This document shows positions 46,847 through 57,294 of a stretch of DNA of 64,000 nucleotides, piece by piece (positions within the stretch are counted from its first letter, which is position 1; every line of letters starts with the position of its first letter). The DNA comes from Xylaria sp. FL1777 (Eukaryota > Ascomycota > Sordariomycetes > Xylariales > Xylariaceae): positions 62,001 to 126,000 of the forward strand of contig MU400546.1 in NCBI GenBank assembly GCA_022578965.1, in the 5' to 3' direction. The position numbers were made by a program, and so were the translations under genes. Under the pieces are notes generated by a model. That model did no database searches. It saw only the letters and a list, made by a program, of their open reading frames with translations, and had not been told where the DNA came from.

Positions 46847-49141
46847 TTACCTCCTATCCCTCTCTTTATCCCGTGACGTAGACGTAGACGTAGACGAAGA
46901 AGCAGAGATTCCTTTTTCCTTGCCTTTCCCTTTTCCATCCTCATCCATATCTACGTCTTTCCCGCTACCGCCGTCTTTCTCCTTCTCCCTTTCTCTTTCC
47001 CGCGACGTCGGCACGGGACTGCTCGCCCTAGTCGGCATGTAGAAGTCGTAGCGGTCTGGAAATAGGATGATGTTCGCAAGCCGCACGACCTCGGACTCGG
47101 CGCGGGAAACCCCAGATGAGGCCGCCGACGCCGGGCTGTCCGTCGTCCCGTCGTCCATGATTATGTCCACGTCCTTCCTTTCCTCCGTTGGCGAGCTGCT
47201 GCTACTCGACTTCTCGTCCGTTGTTGACGATACGGATGGTTTAGACCGCCGCAGCGTCCATGGAGCTAGTCCCATCGCCCGCAACCCTTCCTCGCCACCA
47301 ACTTCGCGGATCTCCTTCTCGCCCAGCCGGCCCGTGTGTGGCGCCTCGCTACCCAGCCCGGTCCCCGTCGAGTCGAAGTCCGGCCCCGGATGCCCGCGTA
47401 GGAAGGCCTTGCGCTGGCGTGCGAGAAATAGCGCGTTCGTTTGCGTCAGCGGCGCCGCAGGTGAGTACACGAGCATCGAGGTCCGCGGGCCGGACTCGGC
47501 CTGGGGCTCGCCGCCGCCGCGGTAGTTGGTGTTGGAGAATTGGTAGGCCTGGTCTGGATGCCAGACGATGTAGTCGCCGGCCTGCAGCGTTGGCGGCGTC
47601 ACAAGGCTCTTGTCGAGCTGGAGATGGGGATGCCACGCTGCCGTCACACGTTGTGCATGTCCCGGCACCGCGCCGTGTATTATCGTAGTCTGCTCCTTGT
47701 CGAGCGACCAGTTGGACGGATCGAGGTACTTCTCCCATTTGCCAGTGTTGTCACCCGGCTCTGGCGCCGGCTCCTTGGGAGAAAAGAACGGTCGCAAGAG
47801 GAAGTATACCGTGGACAGCTTCGGCGAAGGCAGAAGCCGGATCATGCCTGGCTCGACGATCGTCAGCGCCAAGATACCCTGGAACATGCGCATCATCGAA
47901 CAAGCTCCGGCGCCGTTGTATAGATCCGACGTGGCTTTGACCCGTCCGGCCGGATCCCACGCGTTATATGCCTCCCAGTTGCCCTTAAAAATCTCGTCGT
48001 AGAGACCGCAACGCCCATACCCATCTAATTCCCACCGCTCTAAACTACCGTTGTCGACCTGCGCAATAGACGCATTTGAGGCAGCCGCCGCAGCCGCAAT
48101 GAGGCTGTCTTCGGGCGAGACGGGCACTGCCGCGACGCCGTTCACCGTGATGATACCATTATTGGTGGATTCTATTCTAATACGGTCTGCATATGTGATG
48201 GGAAATCTCGTCGCCAGCCGGTCGTCGTCGTTGCTATTCCACAGCGACATGGCAAAGCGCTGCGCCCGCAGCATATTGGGATGTGCACGCGAGCGCACCT
48301 GCGCAGGCGTCCAAAAGAAGTCGAAACAAGTCGGGTCCTGCGCAGGCGGCGGCTTGAAGTCATGCTTCGTCTCCAAGTACTTCTTGGTCTCCTCTACCCA
48401 GCTGCTCGCGTCTTCGGGCGGCACCACACCGCGTATGACGCCGATGCCATGGCGCTTCAAACTCCTTTCGAACGGCTCGACCTTGGCCGTGTCGCTGATG
48501 TCGGTAAAATCGATGGAGGGGATTAGTTCCGTACGATGCTCATCTATGTACTTTATTTCATCGCGCAGCGCTGCGATCAAGCGACCCCACGATGCCTCGA
48601 TTGCGGGTTCGTGTCCTGCCACCAGACGCTTCTTGAGACTAGCAAATCGCGAGGGTAGCGGTACGGGCTGCGTGCCGTAAAAGGATAAAACTGGAGGCTC
48701 CATGCTGTTTTTCAAGAAAACCGGCCGTTGCCTGCTTTTCGCAATTCTGCCGTCTCGGTGATCGCTCGACCGCGGGCGCTTTGTACCATTTGTCCTCGCT
48801 TGCGAATGCGATGTTGTGGCGTTTTTGCCGTGCGTCGATAGCAGCGGTTGGTGCAACCCCCCTGTCGTTGGTATTGTTGTCGCTGTCGCTGTCGCCGTCG
48901 CCGTTGTCGTCGTTGTCGGGGTTGGTGTTGTGGCTGTTAGTGTCGTCGCTAACGATCGCGCAGAGATCGTGGAATTCGCTGCTGCCGCCGTCGCCGTCGC
49001 CGTCGCCGTCGTCGTCGTCGATGCAGATGATCCAGCGGTTGTCGCTACAGTGGCGACGGCGGCCGCAGCAGCCATGGCGCTCCCAAGGGAGGGGACCGAC
49101 GGCGCTGCGCCTGTGTGCTGCACCACATCTACCTTGGACAT
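46847..49141 (-). CDS. DUF1479-family protein (possible Fe/2-oxoglutarate oxygenase fold)
   Basis: Single exon. I chose the ATG at 49141 (MSKVDV), giving 764 residues; the frame is open further upstream to 49672 but that part is not conserved in my reading, and a later ATG (about 48703) would start just before the domain. Residues about 1-150 are low complexity, mostly Ala and Thr, encoded by GTC/GTT-type triplet repeats on the plus strand. The DUF1479 domain begins LPSRFASLKKRLVAGHE and includes SWGRLIAALRDEI, GIGVIRGVVP, FFWTPAQVRSRAHPNMLRAQ, VEPGMIRLLP and GDYIVWHPDQAYQF. The C-terminal 170 residues are charged, Ser-rich and disordered. The family contains GlcNAc-induced fungal Gig2-type proteins; the substrate is unknown. 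Confidence 0.78.
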   Translation of the reverse strand: MSKVDVVQHTGAAPSVPSLGSAMAAAAAVATVATTAGSSASTTTTATATATAAAANSTISARSLATTLTATTPTPTTTTTATATATATTIPTTGGLHQPLLSTHGKNATTSHSQARTNGTKRPRSSDHRDGRIAKSRQRPVFLKNSMEPPVLSFYGTQPVPLPSRFASLKKRLVAGHEPAIEASWGRLIAALRDEIKYIDEHRTELIPSIDFTDISDTAKVEPFERSLKRHGIGVIRGVVPPEDASSWVEETKKYLETKHDFKPPPAQDPTCFDFFWTPAQVRSRAHPNMLRAQRFAMSLWNSNDDDRLATRFPITYADRIRIESTNNGIITVNGVAAVPVSPEDSLIAAAAAASNASIAQVDNGSLERWELDGYGRCGLYDEIFKGNWEAYNAWDPAGRVKATSDLYNGAGACSMMRMFQGILALTIVEPGMIRLLPSPKLSTVYFLLRPFFSPKEPAPEPGDNTGKWEKYLDPSNWSLDKEQTTIIHGAVPGHAQRVTAAWHPHLQLDKSLVTPPTLQAGDYIVWHPDQAYQFSNTNYRGGGEPQAESGPRTSMLVYSPAAPLTQTNALFLARQRKAFLRGHPGPDFDSTGTGLGSEAPHTGRLGEKEIREVGGEEGLRAMGLAPWTLRRSKPSVSSTTDEKSSSSSSPTEERKDVDIIMDDGTTDSPASAASSGVSRAESEVVRLANIILFPDRYDFYMPTRASSPVPTSREREREKEKDGGSGKDVDMDEDGKGKGKEKGISASSSTSTSTSRDKERDRR
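48860..49030. repeat. Trinucleotide repeats in the DUF1479 gene
   Basis: GTCGCTGTC, GTTGTC and GCCGTC units run through the region, encoding Ala/Thr runs on the minus strand. They are multiples of three, so they keep the frame. Confidence 0.8.
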
Positions 49142-49998
49142 CTCAACCGGTGCCCCTAGTGCGCCCTGTGTCTTCTGACCTTTTTTATTACTACAGCGCC
49201 TGGCTCGGCCATTCAGATCCCGTTCCCCAGCACTTCGTGCGCTGGGCCAGCGCGGGGTTGCAAGCACTAATAAATATGGCCAGGGACGCATGGGCTTGGG
49301 CTGGCTTGGGTTGGAGAGGGACCCTGGTCTGACCCGGCTACCCTGGAAGGACGAGTGGGCATCGTGGAAACATGGGCATGGGGTCCGCGGGGGCACCACG
49401 ACGGCCCACCTGTTGCGGTACCCCGGCCCGACGAGGCTCGATGGCTGTGCAGTCTTTGATTGACATGCCGGCTCGCAGCTCCGCGGGCCTGGCCCAGGCC
49501 TCGATGAGGCAAGGGGCGCCTCTTGCCGGTCCGTCTCACTCGAGACAGCGCCAGCGGTGGCAGTGGTGCAGACTCCTGACACCCGGCTACCCAGACACCA
49601 GTTCGAGCCATCGAGACGAATAGATTGCCCTTTGTTGCTCTGCCCAGCCAGCATCCGACGCCCATCGACCAAGCGCCGGCATGTGTCTATCCCCTACCAT
49701 TGGTCGGGATTTTTCAGGACCAATTCTCCGTCAGACGTCAGCCCGGTCCCTAGGGATGGATAGGGATGGCCCCTGCTGGTGTCGTCGACGGAGCTTGCGA
49801 ATTGGGACAACGCCCAACGAATTACCGAGAAGGGACAAGCTCAGTGGCCCTCTCTGCTGCTCTATCGTGTCGCCTCACGTCTTTACAATGTATTGGGCTG
49901 CGTCTCATATCCGTATCTCAGAATAGGCGTGTTGTAATCAAAAAGGCGAGATCCGACACTCGTCAGTCTCCCCGTTTCGCCGGCCCATCTCCCGTTTG
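49142..49998. other. Upstream region of the DUF1479 gene
   Basis: GC-rich leader with the same frame open to 49672 but with no conserved sequence. I see no independent gene. Confidence 0.5.
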
Positions 49999-50612
49999 CT
50001 ACTGAGCTCTGGGATGGCCGGCACAGGACGCCTGGACTCGCTTGACCGGTTCTGTCCTTTCCTGACCGATCCTGTGGCGACCGCAAGCTAAGCAGGCAAG
50101 ACAATATAGGAGCAGGGACCATCTAGATAGATCATAACATCGCGACACCAAGAATCCCTCTTTTTCCCTGCAACCAGTAGAGGTGACTGGGTATGTTTCA
50201 AGGCTTTTCCAGCCCAGTTCTTGCTTTTTTGGCCAACGCAATATTTGATCATCGTGGCCGTCAAAGCCAAGGTAATTAATATGAGATGGATCAATCTCCA
50301 AACCCCGCGCTACGGCACCGAGAAGCGCCATTCCATCCCAATTACGGTAATATCCAGGCGCGTAAACTGAAGTGAGCAACGTTACCGTAAGCTGCTACTA
50401 ACCGAGACACCATCAAGATAGCGGTAACTCGTTGACAAAGCCGCGTACTCAGCCTCTGTCATGATTACACAGTACAGATCGATCGGAGAAAAGAAGCATT
50501 CGCCTGGGACCGCCGTGCTTTCGTTTTCTGAATACAGTGGGGATTTCCCTTGCTTCATTTTCGGAAGCCGCTGGTCATATTGCAGGGAAATATGGGCATT
50601 ATGCAACGGCAT
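49999..50612 (-). CDS. Candidate small hypothetical gene
   Basis: Two open frames can be joined as 50612-50411 and 50366-49999 through a 44-nt intron (donor GTGTCT, weak; acceptor TTCAG), giving 189 residues. The join reads SYRYLDVYAPGYYRNWDGM, and the following part (GLEIDPSHINYLGFDGHDDQ, then ILRWPKK) has a protein-like composition. The last 60 residues look random, so another intron or an earlier end is possible. Not recognised. MTEAEYAALS resembles a copia RNase H motif only over a few residues. Confidence 0.35.
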
Positions 50613-52248
50613 GCAGAGAAGATTGGAGATGGTTACAATCTCACATTTACCCTTTCCAACCAGCTACGCCAAGTCACAGGGACCATACCTACAGTACCTA
50701 GGTAGGTATACAGGCCTAGTGACCCATGATCGCTGCCAGCTGCCAGCTGCTAGCACCCGAGTCCGACATTGGCAACTGCGTGTAAGTCGGTACCGACATA
50801 CCATACTACATACTACTACATATTACCTACGTACAAACCTGCTCCTCTCTTGTGCTATGCGTGTTGTCGCACTTTTCTATAGAATTAAAGTGCCACTACC
50901 CAGTATGTCTCCTTCGAGTATTCCGGCAAGGCTTTAAAATACTCTGCGTTGGGTTGCATAGATCTGCATAGGTAGGTTGATCGCTATCATAGGTGTCGTG
51001 ACGACCACTTATGTCCAGCAAAGACAGCATATCAAACTCTATCTGTCGATATAGTACAGGTATCTCGGGCTATTAGAGTCCGAATACGGGTCAGATCGCC
51101 GAGCAGCTCCAAAGGTTATTCTGGGGAGCTATTCTTTGCCTTTTCACTCCCGTAACCCAGCCTAGCCGACTTCGCAGAGGCTCGAGTTCAACACCTGCGA
51201 ATTGACGTCTTCCCGAAAGTGACTCTTGACTTTTGCCTTTCAACATAAGATGCCCCAGTGAGTTTCCAGTCATAGCTATGTTTCCTCGAAGTGCGGATCG
51301 GACGTTAGAATACGAGTTGTTGGTTCTGTTAATTAGACCGTTGTGACTAGATGTTTAGTCCTACACACCAAGTCACAAGAAGTAATCCATTTCTCAAGAT
51401 GCACCCGCGTCACACGGTTAATGACACAATATATGATTATAGTTTCGTCACACACTCGCACCCTACGGTGCATCTCTTATGGTCAATCTGGAAAGTTCCG
51501 CAGTACAGTTAGCAGTATGTCCCTAGCCACCCTCGCCTGCATGCATCATCCCCTTCTTTAACAATGAAACACAACACACCTCCTATTTGATACCCTAAAA
51601 CATCAGAAGTAGAATCTGCGATAAGCCCTGAATATTTTGTCTGATGCACTCAGCTCTGGCTCTAGTTGGTATTCTGTTGAGCGAGCAGGGCGAAGGTAGA
51701 TGAGTATCAAGGCCAAAAGTACCTGCAGACCACTTTCCGAATACCAAACCCGTGTCCTTACTTCACACACGATATGATTGGTGCTTTCCTCCCGTCCCAT
51801 GTTGCAGTTTGCGTGGGTATTTGTCTATTCATCAGTGCGATGTTTATCCCGAGTCTCGAGGATGAAGAGAACCCAGCCTGACAGACCGCTTGCCCCCCTC
51901 GCCTCGTGCGCAGCGGTCTTGTTGGACACGACTGAGCCCCGGGAACTCGAGTAGTGTAGATACGTGGAATTTGCATATTATAATTAATGGGAAGATAAAA
52001 CTCGACTAATCAGTCATATACACTCTCAAGTTGTCTTTCTTTGATACCGGGTTGGTCTGGTTGCCACTCCATGCAGCACCTGAGGCTAATGCTATATGAT
52101 TACTCGGTGTACTACCAGCCTAGATTACCCTCATCATGCAATTTTTAGTGACAAACTAAGCCGCTATCTAGTTTCACTTATTAAACAGTCTCAGCTTACA
52201 GCAAATTCTTCAACTCAAAATCCCCACCTGTGTCGTTCATTTCTCCGA
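50613..52248. other. Intergenic, no supported gene
   Basis: 1.6 kb between the candidate small gene and the RdRP 3' end. It has one TACCTAGGTAGGTA motif at about 50695-50709 and otherwise scattered short frames. Confidence 0.5.
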
Positions 52249-55200
52249 TTACCTAAACCTTCCACTCCTAACGCCAGGAAAGCCGCCACTTACGAAAGCA
52301 GCCCCTTCGTATATATCTCTTTCTCTTATGGCAATCTCAAGCTCTCGCAAGGCGCAGTGAGCCGCAATGACTTTGAAGCTCTCAAAATCACCCGCACTCC
52401 GCTTGTTGTACCGGTGACGGTCTTGTCCGATTACTCCTACATGAAGACATGCAAGACTCAATTCTAATGCCGTGGATTCCGTTTTTGGCATAGTACCTTC
52501 CTCATCGTAGCCATCGAGTGAGTCGACTTCGGCGCCGTCCGGGAAGTCTCTTGATGACTTTATACCTTGTTTTCTAACCAGACTTTCAACCCACTTTACG
52601 ATACGATCAAATTCATCCTTGAGACGCGTGGATGTGTCACGTTGTCGGCGTGTCTGTATGCCAGACTTATTGAATATTGTACCAGTGAACACCTCTAGTT
52701 CCGTAATTCCCTTTGAAGAATGGTCTGAGTAATCGATAGTGGCTGTCCAGATCGCGTCGTCGTATCTCAATGAATGTCAGCGAACGATTAGTAAATAGCA
52801 ATAAACGAATACTTACGCCTGACGAATGCTATGCGCTTCATCCATGGCGCCCTGCCAGTCGACATATCCGACGTTCGTATCACATTGGTGTTTTATGTAC
52901 GCGATGATCTCATTCCAAAGCGAAGGGCCGGAACGGTTGACAGGCAAGTGAATGTCGTTTTTCCAAATCTTCTTCTCATCAATAGCACGGTACAGCTTTC
53001 CCAGTATTTTTACCGATCTATAGAACCTATGCTTAGGTCCAGTGTCATCGTCTTCGTCCGCGTCGGTCGACAGCACGACGGGCCGTTCAAACTGAATCTC
53101 AGTTCTGTCTACAATATTGGCAGGAGGAGCAGGGGCCAAGCTACGGGAGTGTTAGCATATCGAATAAGAACACCTTTGATATTTTAGATCTCACAAGTCT
53201 GGACGATATATGGTTCTTGTTAATGATGCCATTTTGTTCATATTGACCGGTATGCCAGTTTTAGAATAGTCGACGGCTGTGGAATGCATCTCTGCCAGTA
53301 TTTTGCATTCGTCGTGCACGGTACCTGCATCATGTAAGTCGGCGAGGATGATATGCTTGATGGCAATAACTCCTAATCTATAGAAACTAAGTCAGAAGTA
53401 GTTCATGGAGGTCCGTCCTCGACCACGTTTAGACACCTAAGCATTTTCATCCAAATGGCCGATCAAGAGAGTAAACTAACAATCCGTTTTAACTTTGGGG
53501 ATTAAACTTACTGGTCAGTAGCCATGAATTTGACGAAAAACTCAGTCATATCTTCAGCTCGCACGTTTCTGCCTATATCGAGAGGTGGGACTCGAGGGTA
53601 GTCAGCAGGTGCAAATTCACGCGTGCATCCCTCAACAGCAATAGGGTCCCATATCACGTTATAAATATCTCCACTGCGCAAAAAAGTCGTCAGTTTAAGC
53701 CTAATGGGCGTGATCAATACCATGCCGAGTTACTAGCTCTAGCACGCAGGACAACTTTAGGAGATAGACTTGGGAAGACTTACTCAAGATCGCCTCCACT
53801 GAGTTGACTCGGCAGATCTCGATTGCCCATTTGACTGAATACGATACAATTAGACAGGCTGCGAAGGGGATGCCCACGAGGTGGCACTACCGCTCTGCGA
53901 ACTTGTATGTCTCCGGGATACAATGCTGGTGATCGGGTGACAATCACGAGACGATTATGAAGGTTGGGGTACGAGCTCCCCTTCTGTTTATCGAATGTAA
54001 TAAACACTTCTTCGTCGCCTAAGCATCTGAATTCGTCCATGACTCCAAACAGTGTCACTCCTTGCTCAACTGGTATTCGAGACTTGTGTTTGAGAAGGCG
54101 AACTTCGCGTAACACAACTGCCTCCACGATAGAGCAGAGAAATGCATCTTTTTTATAATCGAACCCCAGTCGTTGTAAGCGGCGAATGAACTGGGAGAAG
54201 CCCATCTGTTCTGCAGTCTTCTGACGTTTCAGAAATATGACTGTATTGTCAGTGATCGCCGTGATCTTGCGCAAGCGATCGAGTTCTCGATTCTGAGCCT
54301 TGAAAAACCATGACTCGGGAACTTTCATATCCTCAAGAATTTTGATCATCTGACGATTAAGCACTAGTGGTATGGGTTTGTTCGCAACGTCACAAATTTC
54401 AAGGTTTTGTGTGTCTTGGCTTTCGAACTTGAGCATACTATCGCGTACGCGCACTTCAAGTATTTAGGTCAGCCATTGCATTTGTATCTTTTGGTAGCTT
54501 GTCGGGTATTATTACTTACTAACACTGCCCTCAAGCGTATCATCTAGACTTAGCATGCCTTTGGCGCCAGCCCATCTGATTTGAATGCAAGTGGCGGTTC
54601 CCCATTTCTGCGGCACCACCTCAGCGATTTCCTCCCATAATTCCCTGGAGATAGTCCCCACTCCATCGCTGAAGACACGACTGCCATCTAAAGATTTGAC
54701 GTCTGGTATTTTTTCAATGATGGTGTTCAATGCTTCCAAATCAACTGCTATGGGTGTTTCAGAGAAAGCCTGGCCAATCCGGGCCGCACCTGCAACACGT
54801 TAACCTACAAGGCCAAAAATCACACCTTTCCCTAAGGAGATTATGTGTAATACTGCAGTTTATGTAGGTGGGTAATTATCTACTTACTTCAATCAAGTTA
54901 GTGTGGTATTCGACAGGTATTTTCACGGAAACATATAGAAATAATGGAGCATATTAAGGACATACCATCGAGCAGGAGAGCGGATACCCTGAAAGTCACC
55001 GAGCTCAAGTATCACAGTAGCATAACTTCGAAGTTGTTTGTTGTCGTCAACAAAGCCAGCCATAAACCAGACGGCATGGGACCTACAATTTTTAACATAA
55101 TGAGCAATTTGATGGGAAAGGTGAACAGGCTAATGTAGATATCTGACCTACCTCAGAGACGAATGCGAAAACCCTAGGAATTTGTAAAGCCGTCCTGCAA

Positions 55201-57294
55201 TTGCGAATCCGTCGTTAAGGATGCTTCTGAATCTCGCGTATATTGCATCAAGTGAGACTAGAATATATTAGATCAGCAGAAGATACCCATAAAATCCAAT
55301 TTATAAGTTGCAATCTGGTTGATGAAGCGGGAAGAGTATATATAAGCTTAGGGGTGATGATTGCAAGGCAGAGTAGAAGGTGGCTAATCCAGGAACACGC
55401 TCCAGCAAATGGTCGCGAACATTTCTTTTCTTTCCTGGTATAAGGTGCTAAATCAACCAGGAAACCCAACGATTTAAAAGGAACCAGGGTTTCAAAGATT
55501 CAAAAGAGCAAAAGGAGGGAACAATGAGAGATTAATTCACCTTTGGGATTGAAGTGGAGATCCTGGCCATCCTCATCACAAAATTGAATACGAGCAAAGT
55601 ATTCTGTGTGGCGTGGAAATTTCCGAAGAATGCGATTCTTGGCCTCGGGTTCAGGACCGGTGAACAGGATTCTAGTTGGCGTCACTTGCACCTTGTAGAC
55701 CATTGTCAGGTTCTGACGAGCTCGCTCCGAATATAGCTCTCTAGTGAGACCTTGCTGTATCTCCTTTTCATTGGCTTCAAGAAGCGACCATATCTCATCA
55801 CTATTGAGCATTCTAGCTTCCGTATAGGGCCCAGGAAACGGAATCTGGGAGAATAACTCTATAAGTATCAGGAATTAGCAATTATGACGCGCAAGGTGTA
55901 ATTGGGTCGTGAAGTTCAAAGTGCAATAGGTAGCTATAGGGAATGTGCGATGAGGAACTCATCGCTCCACAGATCATCTTGCATTTGAGTGCGGGGGCTG
56001 GAAATCTTACTTTTCACGGCATGAGATGAAAAAGGAAATCGTGCCAATGAAGACGGCCCAGGCTCGGTCTTTTCTACATCATCGACTCTCGTAGGGGTGC
56101 CATTAGATTTGCTTCTCTGTAGTCGAAGAAGCAAACTCTGGGCAGTGTGTGGCAGAAGATATCCGTTTTGAACTAATGCTTGAAATTGGTATAAAATATC
56201 AAATGGGATACCTGTTTGTGAGCACTTTACAACGGTGGATTTGAAAGATGTCAGTCCCTCATCCATATAGCTGCAACCGATAGAGGTAATAGGGACGTTA
56301 TGAGGAGTGAGTTCTAGGTACTCATTTTCTCTCAAACGGTCTATTTTGGAGGCGAAGTCGTCTGCGGAAAGCGTTATGGAGTATATGAGTGACTGGCCAA
56401 GGATTGCACCATGGTTTGCACTATCATGGGGTATTTGGCTCAAACGCTGCCTTTGCCCAGCTCTAGAGCCAGCATTCACGCTCAAGTTTTTCATGAGCAT
56501 AGCCACATCGGTATTTTCATGAGCAAGGAGAAATATCTTGGGTGGTTCCCAAAGTGTGAGGAACAAAGAAGGCGGTCGATCAGAGACAACTACCTCGTGG
56601 GTGGTTCTATATGGGATCTCAACTATAGGGTACTCGGTCAGTAATCACTGTTCCAGGTGAGCGGTGTCAGGCTTGCGAAAGTTTTCACAACGCTAGACAC
56701 GAATGTTTAAAAAGAGAGCCATCACTCACGCCGTATTTGGCCAAGGCTATGGGGAAAGGAGAAGATCAAGGTGTCTTTAGCGAACTTTGCGATACCGCGT
56801 TGCATGCTCCATTGGATGTCTGCTTTATATGCTAATGTCCCTTTTGGATAGTCGTAATGGCCACACGAAAGTCCCGTGGTACTGAAGACGACATGCGTGC
56901 GTGTCTGGGGTTCTTCATCATACTGGGGTGGACTATTTCTCTCCTCCGCACTCATCTCTAGTACCCTTAGTAATGTGGAATCGGGACCCTTTTCACTCTC
57001 CTTGCAATAGACTTGGTTGCCAAGGATGGTGAGGTGAGCCCTCAACCTGGGCCCGCCCCTGAGAATGGCGCCAGGAAGAGGTTGCTGGCCATGCTTGTTC
57101 AAGAAAATCTGACCGTCTTTCCGGTGAAGAAAGGTAAGAAAACCAAAAGACTTGTTGCGGCCCTTATAGCAGGTCCAGTCCTTGATATTGAGCTGGTTCA
57201 GAAAAGTTGACAGGCCTGTTTCGAGGCTTCGCTCTGTCAAGGCGGGAGGTAGGTTGGTCATGTAGACCGCGAATCCGTTGGGCTGCTGCGACAT
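52249..57294 (-). CDS. Eukaryotic RNA-dependent RNA polymerase (SAD-1/RRP-3-like)
   Basis: Makes double-stranded RNA for RNA silencing. Eleven exons: 57294-56730, 56622-56011, 55858-55541, 55257-55152, 55082-54966, 54789-54520, 54453-53784, 53673-53512, 53377-53195, 53140-52817, 52765-52249; about 1280 residues. The N-terminus is RRM-like (FAVYMTNLPPALTERSLETG). Conserved blocks: RLEIPYRTT, LFLTLWEPPKIFL, HAVKKLFSQIPFPGP, FLGFSHSSLRSHAVWFMAGF, SDGVGTIS, and the catalytic DLDGD (about 884-888) rebuilt across intron 7 within SGGDLDGDIYNVIWD. Then QAYDDAIWTATIDY, and near the end ALELSLACLHV. Every junction is in phase except exon 5 to 6: the GTATGT donor and CAG acceptor (54965-54790) leave one extra base. 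A GTATCC donor earlier in exon 5 restores phase but drops IRSPARW. Confidence 0.9.

Noticed and set aside
49142..49672. Extension of the DUF1479 protein to 941 residues
   Set aside because: The extra 177 residues are Pro/Arg/Ser-rich, not conserved in my reading, and look like translated GC-rich leader.
50440..50480. MTEAEYAALS, like the RNase H motif of Ty1/copia elements
   Set aside because: Only about eight residues match; no integrase or reverse transcriptase motif lies nearby, and the frame continues into unrelated sequence.
55859..56010. Apparent phase conflict between RdRP exons 2 and 3
   Set aside because: The open frame runs into the intron; the GTAAGA donor at 56010 gives HAVKKLFSQIPFPGP in phase.
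56623..56729. Apparent phase conflict between RdRP exons 1 and 2
   Set aside because: Acceptor CTATAG at 56624-56623 gives RLEIPYRTT in phase and solves it.
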